NCBI GenBank assembly: GCA_026988015.1
Contig: JALSMA010000060.1
Span: 1 to 39,426 of the forward strand
Direction of reading: 5' to 3'
DNA from: Desulfobulbaceae bacterium
Lineage (GTDB): Bacteria; Desulfobacterota; Desulfobulbia; Desulfobulbales; Desulfocapsaceae
Length of the DNA stretch: 39,426 nt
Position 1 is the stretch's first letter. Each line of letters begins with the position of its first letter. The position numbers and the translations under genes were made by a program. This document shows, in pieces, positions 25,996-34,888 of the stretch. Under the pieces are notes generated by a model, which worked only from the letters and a program-made list of their open reading frames with translations, did not search any database and was not told where the DNA came from.

Positions 25996-27318
25996 ATGAA
26001 CCTCTCATCCCTGCTCAAGGCGTTTTGTTTTCTTGGCTTCGCCTCCTTTCTTGTTACCCCAAGTCTGCACGCCAGACCCAACACCACCGTTAAAAGCACG
26101 TTATTCCGTGCAGAGAACATTGATAACGGAACAAAGAACAAACTGATACTCCCCTTTGCATTCTCAACGGAAAGTATGGGCCTCACCATGGGTGTGGGTG
26201 GGGGAACCAAAGGGCATGGCCAGGAACAACTCCTCCTTGGAGCAACAGCCTTCGGGAGTGTTGACGGGGTAGCGGCTCTCTTTCTTGGAATGTGGGACTT
26301 CCGCCCCTCTTTTTCCAAGCGTTTTTTCTTCGGTGCCCAGGGAATGATGGGTTACTATCCAAAAAACAGGGCTTACACCAGTGTCGGCTTTCAACAGAAC
26401 ACTATTCGGGCAGGAAGCAATGACTCTGACATGGACGACTATGTTGAGGACAGTGGTTATGACAACTGGTCCGACTTCAGAATCGAATATGTTATCCCCT
26501 GGGGTTCTGCCGCAACTGATGCCATGCAGCACTATCGTTTAAAAGGTGGCCTGCTGCAGTCTGCCCCTGTTGGAGGAAACACCTGGAATCCATTGCAGCA
26601 TGGTGTCACAACGCTTCTTCTAAGACAGTACAACCGATACCGTTCTTTCGAGCTTGATAACGGGGACAAAGATGCAACGGTTCACCCTATCCAGGTTGCC
26701 ATCTCATACAACAACACGAACTTTCCTCTGAATCCTGAAACGGGAAGTAGTCAGTATTTGGGAATCACCCACGATTTCGGCTGGCTTGAATCTCCGACCA
26801 AGTGGACTTTCATGGAATTTGAAACAAGTAAATATTTTTCTTTTGGCAAGTCAGCCTGGGCTAAACAGCGTATTATTGCCTTAAATTTATGGACAGGAGA
26901 TACACCAAGCTGGAGTGAAAAAGATAACGCTGATGGTTCAGTTTCCGTTACCAATCGGCCCCCTTTTTATGAAGGAGCAACGCTTGGCGGGTTTTATCGA
27001 ATGCGCGCCTACCCCATGCATCGGTTCAATGATCGCTCAGTGATTTATACCTCCGCAGAATACCGTTACACCCTGGACTGGAACCCACTTGGAAATGTCT
27101 CCTGGTTACGATTCCTGCGGAGTGACTGGTTGCAGCTCGTTGCCTTCGCTGAAGGAGGAAGGGTTGCTAACGACTACGGTTCAGACATCTTCCAGGACTG
27201 GAAGGTTGATGGCGGATTCGGAATCCGTGCCTTTCTTTCCGGTTCAGTTGTCCGCTTTGATGTGGGATTCTCAGATGAGACCACATCCGCATGGGTAATG
27301 TTCGGCCAACCCTTTTAG
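25996..27318 (+). CDS. Omp85-like outer-membrane beta-barrel protein
   Basis: A 440-residue exported protein with a signal peptide (cleavage near Ala27 in SLHARP). The rest alternates aromatic-rich beta-strand segments and ends in Phe, as outer-membrane barrels do. The C-terminal half has the surface-antigen/Omp85 style: GGFYRMRAYP resembles the conserved (L/V)RGY-type barrel motif, followed by YTSAEYRYTLDW and GGFGIRAFLSGSVVRFDVGFSD. No POTRA repeats are visible, so it is a barrel-only member of unknown cargo. It starts after a 141-nt gap, the largest in this stretch, so a separate promoter is likely. Dtd follows 9 nt later. Confidence 0.8.
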   Translation: MNLSSLLKAFCFLGFASFLVTPSLHARPNTTVKSTLFRAENIDNGTKNKLILPFAFSTESMGLTMGVGGGTKGHGQEQLLLGATAFGSVDGVAALFLGMWDFRPSFSKRFFFGAQGMMGYYPKNRAYTSVGFQQNTIRAGSNDSDMDDYVEDSGYDNWSDFRIEYVIPWGSAATDAMQHYRLKGGLLQSAPVGGNTWNPLQHGVTTLLLRQYNRYRSFELDNGDKDATVHPIQVAISYNNTNFPLNPETGSSQYLGITHDFGWLESPTKWTFMEFETSKYFSFGKSAWAKQRIIALNLWTGDTPSWSEKDNADGSVSVTNRPPFYEGATLGGFYRMRAYPMHRFNDRSVIYTSAEYRYTLDWNPLGNVSWLRFLRSDWLQLVAFAEGGRVANDYGSDIFQDWKVDGGFGIRAFLSGSVVRFDVGFSDETTSAWVMFGQPF

Positions 27319-27327
27319 GGGCTAACC

Positions 27328-27777
27328 ATGCGTGCGGTTATCCAACGAGTCAGCAGGGCATCGGTCACTGTGGATTCTGAAATCACAGGTGAGATAAACT
27401 CCGGCCTGCTGGTGTTTTTAGGCATTCACCGCAATGACGGCAAAAAAGATATAACGTGGCTGTCCGATAAAATTGTCAACCTGCGCATCTTTAAAGACCA
27501 GGATGGCAAGATGAATAGATCCCTCATTGATATGGAAAAATCCCTGCTGGTTGTCTCTCAGTTCACCCTCTACGGAGACTGCCGCAAAGGCCGCCGCCCC
27601 GGATTCTCTGCTGCAGCACCTCCCGATCATGCAAAAAATCTTTATCAGCAGTTCATTGATGCCATCAACCAAAAAGGTATCACCACAGCCAGCGGCCGCT
27701 TTCAAGCTCAGATGGATGTGGAACTTATCAATGATGGTCCTATAACCCTCCTGCTCGACTCCTCTAAACTCTTTTAA
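27328..27777 (+). CDS. dtd: D-aminoacyl-tRNA deacylase
   Basis: A 149-residue enzyme that removes D-amino acids (and Gly) mis-charged onto tRNA. It begins MRAVIQRVSRASVTVD and has both active-site signatures: SQFTLYGD (about 80-87) and the cross-subunit NDGPITLLLDS near the C-terminus (the Gly-cisPro motif). Length is normal. It starts 9 nt after the barrel protein gene and precedes the M16 peptidase by 13 nt, so the three are probably cotranscribed. Confidence 0.96.
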   Translation: MRAVIQRVSRASVTVDSEITGEINSGLLVFLGIHRNDGKKDITWLSDKIVNLRIFKDQDGKMNRSLIDMEKSLLVVSQFTLYGDCRKGRRPGFSAAAPPDHAKNLYQQFIDAINQKGITTASGRFQAQMDVELINDGPITLLLDSSKLF

Positions 27778-27790
27778 CAACGAGATACTC

Positions 27791-30712
27791 ATGACCTCTT
27801 ACACTCCCGGTACTTCCTATTCCGGCTTTACCCTCAGAAAATTCCAGCATATAGACGAAATCCAGGCCGATGTTTACCTCTTTGAACATGATGTGCTCAG
27901 CTGCCCACTGCTTGCTATTAAGAATGGTGACTCCAACAAGACTTTCTCCGCATCATTTAACACCATCCCCACAGACTCAACTGGAGTCGCCCACATCCTG
28001 GAACACTCAGTGCTTATGGGGTCAGAAAAATATCCGGTCAAAGACGTCTTTGGTGAAATCAACAAAGGCGGCTTGATGACCTTTTTAAATGCCATGACCG
28101 GCTCAGATATCACCTACTATCCCTTCGCCACCAGAAATATGAAGGAATATTTCAATATCATGGATGTCTACATGGATGTTGTGCTGAACCCCTTGCTGGC
28201 AAAATCCACGTTTGAGCAGGAAGGCTGGCACTTCCATCAGGAGAGCGTTGAAGCCCCACTCCAGTATCAGGGGGTGGTCTACAACGAGATGAAAGGCGCC
28301 TTTTCTGATCCTATCCGTCTTATCTTTCATCATATATTTGGCGGTTTAATGCCGGGCTCCACCTATTCCCATGAATCCGGTGGTGATCCGAAAAACATTC
28401 CGGATCTCTCCTATGAAGCGTTTTGTGACTTCCACAGAACCCATTACCATCCGTCCAATGCTACCTTTTTCATTTATGGCGACGCTGACCTCGGAGAAGA
28501 GCTCCATTATCTCCAGGACAAATTCCTCTCCAGATTTTCGGAACCTGGAAGCCGCGCAGAAGTTACTATTGGAACCGATATTGACAAGCTCACATTCATT
28601 GAAGACTGCTACAGTGTTGACTCCACAGATACGGCCGAAAAAACTTTTCTTGCCGTGGCCAGCACTGTCTCAACCGTCCTCAACCGTGAGGAAAATGCTG
28701 CCTTCCAGATAATTGCCAACATCCTTTACAATTCGGATGCATCACCTCTGAAAAACACCATTATCACCAGTGGATTATGCAAGGATTTTGGTGGATTCTA
28801 TCTCAGCACTTCAAGCTTTAAGACGATGATGGTCTCCTATCTTGTGGGCAGCGACCCGGAAAAAAGAGACAACTTCCTGAAGCTTTATCAGAAGACCCTG
28901 TCACAGATGGCCACAGATGGACTTGGACATGACCTTATTCTTTCAGAGCTCAACAAATATGAGTTTGGGGTACGCGAGGAGGGCTGTAAGGCCCAACGTG
29001 GACTCGACCTCATTGGTAAAGCCTTACCTGCCTTTAAATATGGGACAGACCCCTATGAATCACTGCAGATTGATAAAGTCCTCTCCACCATTCGTAAAAA
29101 AGCACTTGAAGAAGGATATTTTGAAGAGCTTATACAGACATATCTACTCGACAATCCCTCTTCAGTGATCGTCACCTTAACACCGGATCCAGAGAAACAG
29201 GCCCGAGACCAGGCGATGGAGGCGACCCGCCTGAAAGAGTATGAAGACAGCCTCGATCAGAAGAGCAGAGACAATCTCATAGCCAGAACAGTGGCTCTGA
29301 TGACAGATCAACAGCATCCAAACAGTGTAGACATCCTTAAACTGCTCCCTCAGCTCAACCTTGACGACCTTGAACGACAGGTCAACTTTCACCAGGCACA
29401 GGCCACCACAATCAATGATCAGGAGTGTATAGTCAGTGAACTGAACACAGATCATATCTCCTACATTGAGATTGGTTTTGATATCTCAAGCCTTCCTTCC
29501 CGCTATCTTCCCTGGCTGGATCTCTTTGGTACCATTGTCACCGAAATCGGCACCAGTACCATGGACTACATGCACCTTGCCAGAGAGATCGCCACATGCA
29601 CCGGAGGATTTTCCCATAACTTTCAGAGCCATTTAAAAAAAGGGGGAAAGGGCAGCTTCCGGCCCATTCTCTGGTTTCAGGTGAAGTGTCTTCCTGAATA
29701 CCAGGAACGTACTCTGCAACTCCTCACTGCTATCTTTTCAGATCTTGCTTTGGAAGACCGGGTTCATATCCAGGAGATCGTGGCCAGGGAATTTGCATGG
29801 GCCGAGCACGCTGCCCAGAGTGAAGGCTACGGCCTTGCCACCTCACTGGCATTTGCTCAACTGAGTAAGGCAGGGGCCTGTAACGAAATGGTCTCTGGGG
29901 TCAGTGCATACAGAAGCACGAAAGATCTTGCCGCCAATTACAGTGCAATGGAGGAATCCTTTCTCTCAGGCCTGAAAGAGATGGCTGATATAATTTTCAA
30001 CCGAAATAATCTGATTTTTTCAATCACTTCCAACGAATCTGAAGTTATCACCTTTCAGGAACTCAGCAGAGATCTGGTAGATCGTTTACCAAGCACCATT
30101 CTGCCGGTACAGGAGTTCCTCATTCCAGCATTACCAAGACATGAGGCACTGATAACATCGGCAGAAGTGGTTTATGCAGTGCAGAGTGGTACCCTCCTGC
30201 CCCACGGCAACAACTACAATGGACACTTTGAGGTATTGAAAACCTACCTCTCCCGGGACTATCTCTGGAATAGTGTCAGGCAGATGGGAGGGGCCTATGG
30301 CTGCTTTATCCAGTTCAGTCATATCAGCGGCAACTTTGCGGTAATCAGCTACCGGGATCCGCAGGTCAGAAAAACATATGAAAGCTACCAGGCCATGCCA
30401 AAGGTGATCGCAGACCTTGAGCTTCCCAGAGAAGTCCTGCAACAACTGATCATAGGAACGTATGGCAGCTTCAACCCACACCAAGCTGCTGCGGGAAAAG
30501 GTGCCACAGCCAGAAATGAGTACCTTAATGGTATCACTCCGGAATACAAACAGCAGAGAATAGAGGAAATCATATCCACCTCTGTCAAAGATATGCGTTC
30601 TTTTGCCCTGGCCTTTGAGACCATGCTCAACAACAGTCATCGAATGATCATCGGAAACAGAGCAAAAATTGAGGCAGACAGTGATCTTTTTGAGCAGATC
30701 AGCGAACTATAA
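27791..30712 (+). CDS. M16C (PreP/Cym1-like) zinc metallopeptidase
   Basis: A 973-residue peptidase with the inverted zinc motif HILEH (His68-His72; Glu71 catalytic) and a third ligand in the downstream YNEMKGAF segment. The length and the four-domain layout (two M16 halves joined by a hinge) match presequence-protease/Cym1 enzymes, which degrade unfolded peptides inside a closed chamber. There is no signal peptide, so cytoplasmic action is expected. It is followed 24 nt later by the methyltransferase that begins the dar-like cluster, and no terminator is visible between them. Confidence 0.94.
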   Translation: MTSYTPGTSYSGFTLRKFQHIDEIQADVYLFEHDVLSCPLLAIKNGDSNKTFSASFNTIPTDSTGVAHILEHSVLMGSEKYPVKDVFGEINKGGLMTFLNAMTGSDITYYPFATRNMKEYFNIMDVYMDVVLNPLLAKSTFEQEGWHFHQESVEAPLQYQGVVYNEMKGAFSDPIRLIFHHIFGGLMPGSTYSHESGGDPKNIPDLSYEAFCDFHRTHYHPSNATFFIYGDADLGEELHYLQDKFLSRFSEPGSRAEVTIGTDIDKLTFIEDCYSVDSTDTAEKTFLAVASTVSTVLNREENAAFQIIANILYNSDASPLKNTIITSGLCKDFGGFYLSTSSFKTMMVSYLVGSDPEKRDNFLKLYQKTLSQMATDGLGHDLILSELNKYEFGVREEGCKAQRGLDLIGKALPAFKYGTDPYESLQIDKVLSTIRKKALEEGYFEELIQTYLLDNPSSVIVTLTPDPEKQARDQAMEATRLKEYEDSLDQKSRDNLIARTVALMTDQQHPNSVDILKLLPQLNLDDLERQVNFHQAQATTINDQECIVSELNTDHISYIEIGFDISSLPSRYLPWLDLFGTIVTEIGTSTMDYMHLAREIATCTGGFSHNFQSHLKKGGKGSFRPILWFQVKCLPEYQERTLQLLTAIFSDLALEDRVHIQEIVAREFAWAEHAAQSEGYGLATSLAFAQLSKAGACNEMVSGVSAYRSTKDLAANYSAMEESFLSGLKEMADIIFNRNNLIFSITSNESEVITFQELSRDLVDRLPSTILPVQEFLIPALPRHEALITSAEVVYAVQSGTLLPHGNNYNGHFEVLKTYLSRDYLWNSVRQMGGAYGCFIQFSHISGNFAVISYRDPQVRKTYESYQAMPKVIADLELPREVLQQLIIGTYGSFNPHQAAAGKGATARNEYLNGITPEYKQQRIEEIISTSVKDMRSFALAFETMLNNSHRMIIGNRAKIEADSDLFEQISEL

Positions 30713-30736
30713 ACCGGGAATTCCCAGGTATACACC

Positions 30737-31354
30737 ATGAACACAGAACGATTTGATAAAGCAGCATCTGAATGGGATAGTAAATCCAGACGGGTTCTTC
30801 TTGCCGGCAAAATCAGCAATGCCATTTTAAAACTCCCCCTCACAAAGGAGATGGATGCGTTGGAATATGGATGTGGCACCGGTCTTGTTGGTATTGCCAT
30901 CTCCCAAGTCATCAAAAAACTCACAGCCATCGACAATTCGCGGGGAATGCTTGAGGTACTCGAAAAAAAAATATCCACTGAAGACCTGAAAAATATCCGC
31001 ACACTCTGTTGTGATCTTCTTACTGAAAACTACACTGAAAAGCATCATCTAATCTTCTGTTCAATGACCCTGCACCATATAAAAGATGCCAAGGGCCTGT
31101 TACAGCGCTTTGCAGATATTCTCCTGCCCGGCGGCTATATCGCAATAGCAGATCTTGTCACTGAAGATGGTACATTTCATGACACAGACGCTGAAGGAAT
31201 CCATCACGACGGATTTACTCCTGAAGAGCTGGCAGCAGTCCTGAGCTGTTGCGGCCTCGAGGATATCAGCCACAGAATTGTTCATACCATAACCAAGGGG
31301 GGGATCAATAAAAAATACCCTATATTCCTGCTCACTGCCCGAAAACCATCCTGA
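30737..31354 (+). CDS. Class I SAM-dependent methyltransferase
   Basis: A 205-residue methyltransferase. Motif I is LEYGCGTGLVGIA (about residues 42-54), the acidic motif II sits at LTAIDNS, and the post-I/IV region FCSMTLHHIKDAKGLL is typical of class I small-molecule enzymes. The final base of its TGA stop (31352-31354) is the first base of the next ATG, so it is coupled to the DarA-like gene. It may tailor the product of the cluster or be an unrelated passenger; its position favours a role in the cluster. Confidence 0.85.
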   Translation: MNTERFDKAASEWDSKSRRVLLAGKISNAILKLPLTKEMDALEYGCGTGLVGIAISQVIKKLTAIDNSRGMLEVLEKKISTEDLKNIRTLCCDLLTENYTEKHHLIFCSMTLHHIKDAKGLLQRFADILLPGGYIAIADLVTEDGTFHDTDAEGIHHDGFTPEELAAVLSCCGLEDISHRIVHTITKGGINKKYPIFLLTARKPS

Positions 31355-32268
31355 TGTCTAAAAAAGTTCTCGTTCTCTACTATTCTCAGAGTGGCCAGCT
31401 GCAATCCGTTATGAAACAGATTGTGACCCCCCTCGCCGAATGTGATTCGGTACACTGTGATTTTCTTGAGATCACGCCCGAGACCCCCTACCCCTACCCC
31501 TGGTCCTTTTATGAGTTTTTCAACGTATTCCCGGAGGCTGTCTACCTTGATGGCTGTCCGGTAAAGCCCCTTGAAACTGAAGATGAGTATGATCTCATTA
31601 TCCTAGGATACACATCCTGGTTCCTGTCGCCTTCCATCCCGGTCACCGGTTTTCTGCAAAGCGACCAGGCAAAAAATCTTTTCCGCGACACTCCTGTGAT
31701 AACAGTGATCGCCTGCCGCGATATGTGGCTGATGGCTCAGGAGAAGATGAAAACTATGCTCAGTGATCTTGGTGCCAGGCTGCTGGACAACATTGTACTC
31801 ACAGATCAGGGCAAGTCACTCTATACCTTTGTCACTACCCCACGCTGGATGCTCACTGGAAAAAAGGACAGTTTCTGGTTCTTTCCTCCCGCTGGAGTAC
31901 ACACTGAAGATATCGCCTCTGCTTTCCGTTTTGGAAAACGAATATGTAACGCATTGCAGCATGATGAAGAATGCGCTACACTTCCACTCCTCAGTAACAT
32001 GAACGCGGTCAACGTCAATGGTAAGCTGATAGCAACAGAGCATATCGCCCACCGCAGTTTTCTGATCTGGTGCAAGCTGATTAAAAAAGCCGGCCCACAG
32101 GGTTCATCGGGGCGCAATGTGGTGATCACCATTTACACAGTCTTTCTCTTGACACTGGTTGTCACTGTTGTACCGTTGAATATGCTGCTCCGAAAACTCC
32201 TCGCCCCTTTTCGGAGAAAAGCGCTTGCCAGGGCTGTTCATTACTATGAACAGCCTTCCGGAAAATAA
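31354..32268 (+). CDS. DarA-like flavodoxin-fold protein (dialkylresorcinol biosynthesis type)
   Basis: A 304-residue protein with a flavodoxin-like N-terminus (KVLVLYYSQSGQLQSV, residues 4-19, the FMN-phosphate-type loop), internal segments YDLIILGYTSWFLSPSIP (about 79-96) and DMWLMAQEKM (about 123-132), and one C-terminal membrane helix (256-280). This layout and these motifs match my recollection of proteins annotated as dialkylresorcinol condensing enzyme DarA, which pair with a DarB ketosynthase in bacterial dialkylresorcinol and flexirubin loci. The DarB-like gene follows after 31 nt. The exact chemical role of DarA is not settled; a redox or aromatisation role is plausible. The membrane tail suggests work at the inner membrane. 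Confidence 0.8.
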   Translation: MSKKVLVLYYSQSGQLQSVMKQIVTPLAECDSVHCDFLEITPETPYPYPWSFYEFFNVFPEAVYLDGCPVKPLETEDEYDLIILGYTSWFLSPSIPVTGFLQSDQAKNLFRDTPVITVIACRDMWLMAQEKMKTMLSDLGARLLDNIVLTDQGKSLYTFVTTPRWMLTGKKDSFWFFPPAGVHTEDIASAFRFGKRICNALQHDEECATLPLLSNMNAVNVNGKLIATEHIAHRSFLIWCKLIKKAGPQGSSGRNVVITIYTVFLLTLVVTVVPLNMLLRKLLAPFRRKALARAVHYYEQPSGK

Positions 32269-32299
32269 TTAAAAAGAAGGAAAACTTCTCTGATTCTCC

Positions 32300-33448
32300 A
32301 TGTCTCATAACGTCTACATCAATGATATCAGCGCATTTATGCCCAATGCACCGGTTCCAAATGACAAGATGGAATCCATCCTGCTTCCCGTTGCCACACG
32401 CCCATCCCGGGCCAGAAAACTGATCCTCCGAAGTAACCAGATCACTTCACGCCACTATGCCATTGATCCCGAAACTGGACTTGCCAGCCACAGCAATGCC
32501 AGGCTTACAGCAGAGGCCGTCCAGCAACTCACCACTCGTAACCGGGAAACCATAGAGCTCCTGGCCTGCGGTACAACACTGCCGGATCAACTCATGCCAA
32601 ACCATGCCCTCATGGTCCAAGGCGAACTCGGCCTGCCGGCCTGCGAAGTAATCGCCACATCCGGAGTCTGTCTCTCTGGCGTCATGGCCCTCAAATATGT
32701 GTACATGGCTATCCTCTCAGGACTCAATACAAATGGAGTGGCAACAGGATCTGAAAATGTATCCTCTCTCATGCGCGGTTACCTTTTTGATGAAGAGATC
32801 GCAAGCCGAAGTGAAGCTCTCAAAAAGCACCCGGAGATAGGTTTTGAGAAAGATTTCCTGCGCTGGATGCTCAGTGATGGCGCAGGTGCTGTGTGGATGA
32901 GCAACACCCCCAACCCTCAAGATGACCAAATTTCTCTCCGCATCGACTGGATCAGACAGATATCCTATGCCGGCGAGCTTGAAACCTGCATGTATGCCGG
33001 AGCAGAAAAAGAAGAAGATGGTAGCCTCAGAGGCTGGCGGGATTACCTGCCGCAGCAATGGCTGGAAAAGTCCATATTCAGCATCAAACAGGATGTCAAA
33101 CTACTCAATGACAAGATCATTGAATACACAGTAACCCGACCACTCAAGGATCTGCTGGCAAAAAGAATTCTGCAACCCGATGCGATTGACTGGTTTCTAC
33201 CCCACTATTCATCAGGGTTTTTCCGTGACAAAGTGTACGCAGGAATGCAGCTTGCTGGCTGCGATATTCCTCAAAATAAATGGTTCAGTAACTTGGACAG
33301 CAAAGGTAACACCGGATCCGCATCCATCTATATTATTCTGGAAGAACTCTTTCATTCAAAAACCCTTAAAGAAGGTGAGCGCCTCCTCTGCTACATTCCG
33401 GAAAGCGGCCGGTTCTCCACAGCATTCATTCATCTCACGGTGGTGTAA
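32300..33448 (+). CDS. DarB-like 3-oxoacyl-ACP synthase III family ketosynthase
   Basis: A 382-residue thiolase-fold condensing enzyme with the KAS III triad: Cys124 in SGVCLSGVM, His302 in FLPHYSSGFF and Asn337 in SKGNTGSAS. Segments such as RSNQITSRHYAIDPETG, LRWMLSDGAGAVW and AGELETCMYAG are shared, as I recall them, with DarB ketosynthases of dialkylresorcinol/flexirubin pathways, more than with housekeeping FabH. DarB condenses two beta-ketoacyl units toward a resorcinol ring. AAGGAAAA lies upstream. The next gene starts 1 nt after its stop. The substrate chain is not predictable from sequence. Confidence 0.85.
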   Translation: MSHNVYINDISAFMPNAPVPNDKMESILLPVATRPSRARKLILRSNQITSRHYAIDPETGLASHSNARLTAEAVQQLTTRNRETIELLACGTTLPDQLMPNHALMVQGELGLPACEVIATSGVCLSGVMALKYVYMAILSGLNTNGVATGSENVSSLMRGYLFDEEIASRSEALKKHPEIGFEKDFLRWMLSDGAGAVWMSNTPNPQDDQISLRIDWIRQISYAGELETCMYAGAEKEEDGSLRGWRDYLPQQWLEKSIFSIKQDVKLLNDKIIEYTVTRPLKDLLAKRILQPDAIDWFLPHYSSGFFRDKVYAGMQLAGCDIPQNKWFSNLDSKGNTGSASIYIILEELFHSKTLKEGERLLCYIPESGRFSTAFIHLTVV

Positions 33449-33449
33449 A

Positions 33450-33863
33450 ATGGAACAGGACATGGTGCCACAGGATAACATTTCCACCTACGCCGACAAT
33501 AAAAAGGCTGTATACGCCACTGACCGTTCCGGTAATTACAACGTTATTGCGTCAAGTGGCTGGGAAATAGAAGAGGAGGCAACCCTTCAGGCAGTAAGGG
33601 AGATGGAACGGCTGGCCCGGGAAGCATATGTGCTCGCAGCAAGAGGAGAGTACTCCCCCCTGTTTTTTCATATGTATAATCGACGCATGGACATACAAGT
33701 GCTGGCTGAGGCCACCGGTCTGTTCAAGTGGCGTATAAAACGTCATTTCAAGCCTGTAGTTTTCGATAGGCTCTCCGAAAAGATTCTTGCGCGTTACAGT
33801 GATGCCCTCGGTATATCCCGGCAGAAACTCTGCAGCCTGCCACAGCAGAACAGGAACCTGTGA
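33450..33863 (+). CDS. Small HTH-like protein of the dar-type cluster
   Basis: 137 residues from ATG 33450, 1 nt after the ketosynthase stop; a longer in-frame extension upstream would overlap the ketosynthase and is rejected. The N-terminal half is polar; the middle is a long amphipathic helix (about 42-66). Residues 80-125 (MDIQVLAEATGLFKWRIKRHF, then a second helical repeat ending GISRQKL) look like a helix-turn-helix of the XRE kind. It could be a cluster-specific regulator or a protein-protein adaptor. Its stop overlaps the next start by 4 nt (GTGA), so it is made together with the biosynthetic proteins. Confidence 0.7.
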   Translation: MEQDMVPQDNISTYADNKKAVYATDRSGNYNVIASSGWEIEEEATLQAVREMERLAREAYVLAARGEYSPLFFHMYNRRMDIQVLAEATGLFKWRIKRHFKPVVFDRLSEKILARYSDALGISRQKLCSLPQQNRNL

Positions 33864-34888
33864 GTAACACCATGCAGGAGCAACAGGATTTTAAACACAG
33901 ACATTTTGCACACTGTGAAAGCGGGGTCATGTCCCTTATGGTCTCCCATCATGGTCTGCCACTTTCCGAAGCCATGGTTTTCGGCCTCTCCGGTGCCCTG
34001 ATGTTTGCCTACATTCCCTTTGTGAAACTTGGCGGGATGCCCCTTATTGCCTATCGCTCTCGTCCCAGAAGCATTATCAAAGGGCTCCAGAAGACCCTGG
34101 GTATCAAAATGAAAATGCATACTTTTTCTAACCCCTCCAAAGGAATGGCAACACTGGATGCTCTTCTCCAGCAGGGACATGTCGTGGGCGCCCAGAGTTC
34201 TGTCTTCTGGCTTCCCTACTTTCCTCCTGAGATGCGCTTTCACTTTAACGCCCATAACCTTATCATTGTCGGCAAGGAGGGTGACGACTATCTGATCAGT
34301 GACCCAGTTTTTGAAAGCAGCCAGCGCTGTGCCACAGAAGACCTGAAGAAGGCCCGCTTTGTTAAGGGGATGATGGCGCCAAAGGGTCTCATTTACTACC
34401 CCTTGGCTGTGCCAGATCATATCGATTACCAGCGTATACTCCCAGCGGTAATCAAAAGGAACGCCAAAGCAATGTTAAAAACCCCTGTCCCGATTGCTGG
34501 AATCCGCGGAATCCGTGCCCTTGCCAGATCCATCACCAGGCTTTCCGGAAAAGATCCGCGTCAGGCCAGACTCTTCCTCGGTCATATCGTCAGAATGCAG
34601 GAAGAGATAGGAACGGGTGGCGCCGGGTTTCGCTTTATCTATGCCTCGTTTCTCCAGGAAGCCGGACGCTTGCTGGATAATAACCGTGGCCTGGAGAGTG
34701 CTTCCAGAGAAATGACCATAGTGGGTGACCAGTGGCGGGAGTTTGCCCTGCTTGCCGTCACCACCATTCGCAAGAAAAGAAATGATAAGATGAACTTTTC
34801 AGCACTGACAGAAAAACTCCTTCATGTTGCAGCCGCTGAAGCTGAAGTGTATCAGAGAATTCTTAAGATACGCTTTACCTGCCTATGA
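33860..34888 (+). CDS. BtrH-like protein, putative ACP-dependent acyltransferase
   Basis: 342 residues from GTG 33860, with AGGAA 3 nt upstream of the overlap. The first 150 residues match the BtrH N-terminal pattern: HCESGVMSLM-HHGLPLSEAMVFGLSGAL, then FNAHNLIIVGKEGDDYLISDP. Cys19, His132 and Asp148 are placed like a papain-type Cys-His-Asp set. The C-terminal half is helical and basic (DUF4872-like). BtrH in butirosin synthesis transfers an acyl group from a carrier protein to an amine. Here the dedicated ACP at the end of the cluster is the obvious donor; the acceptor is unknown. The family assignment is from motif memory, the catalytic proposal is inference. Confidence 0.78.
   Translation: MSNTMQEQQDFKHRHFAHCESGVMSLMVSHHGLPLSEAMVFGLSGALMFAYIPFVKLGGMPLIAYRSRPRSIIKGLQKTLGIKMKMHTFSNPSKGMATLDALLQQGHVVGAQSSVFWLPYFPPEMRFHFNAHNLIIVGKEGDDYLISDPVFESSQRCATEDLKKARFVKGMMAPKGLIYYPLAVPDHIDYQRILPAVIKRNAKAMLKTPVPIAGIRGIRALARSITRLSGKDPRQARLFLGHIVRMQEEIGTGGAGFRFIYASFLQEAGRLLDNNRGLESASREMTIVGDQWREFALLAVTTIRKKRNDKMNFSALTEKLLHVAAAEAEVYQRILKIRFTCL

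Noticed and set aside
33180-33449. Upstream in-frame extension of the small HTH-like gene
   Set aside because: It lies wholly inside the ketosynthase gene in another frame; the ATG at 33450 directly after the ketosynthase stop fits the tight packing of the cluster.
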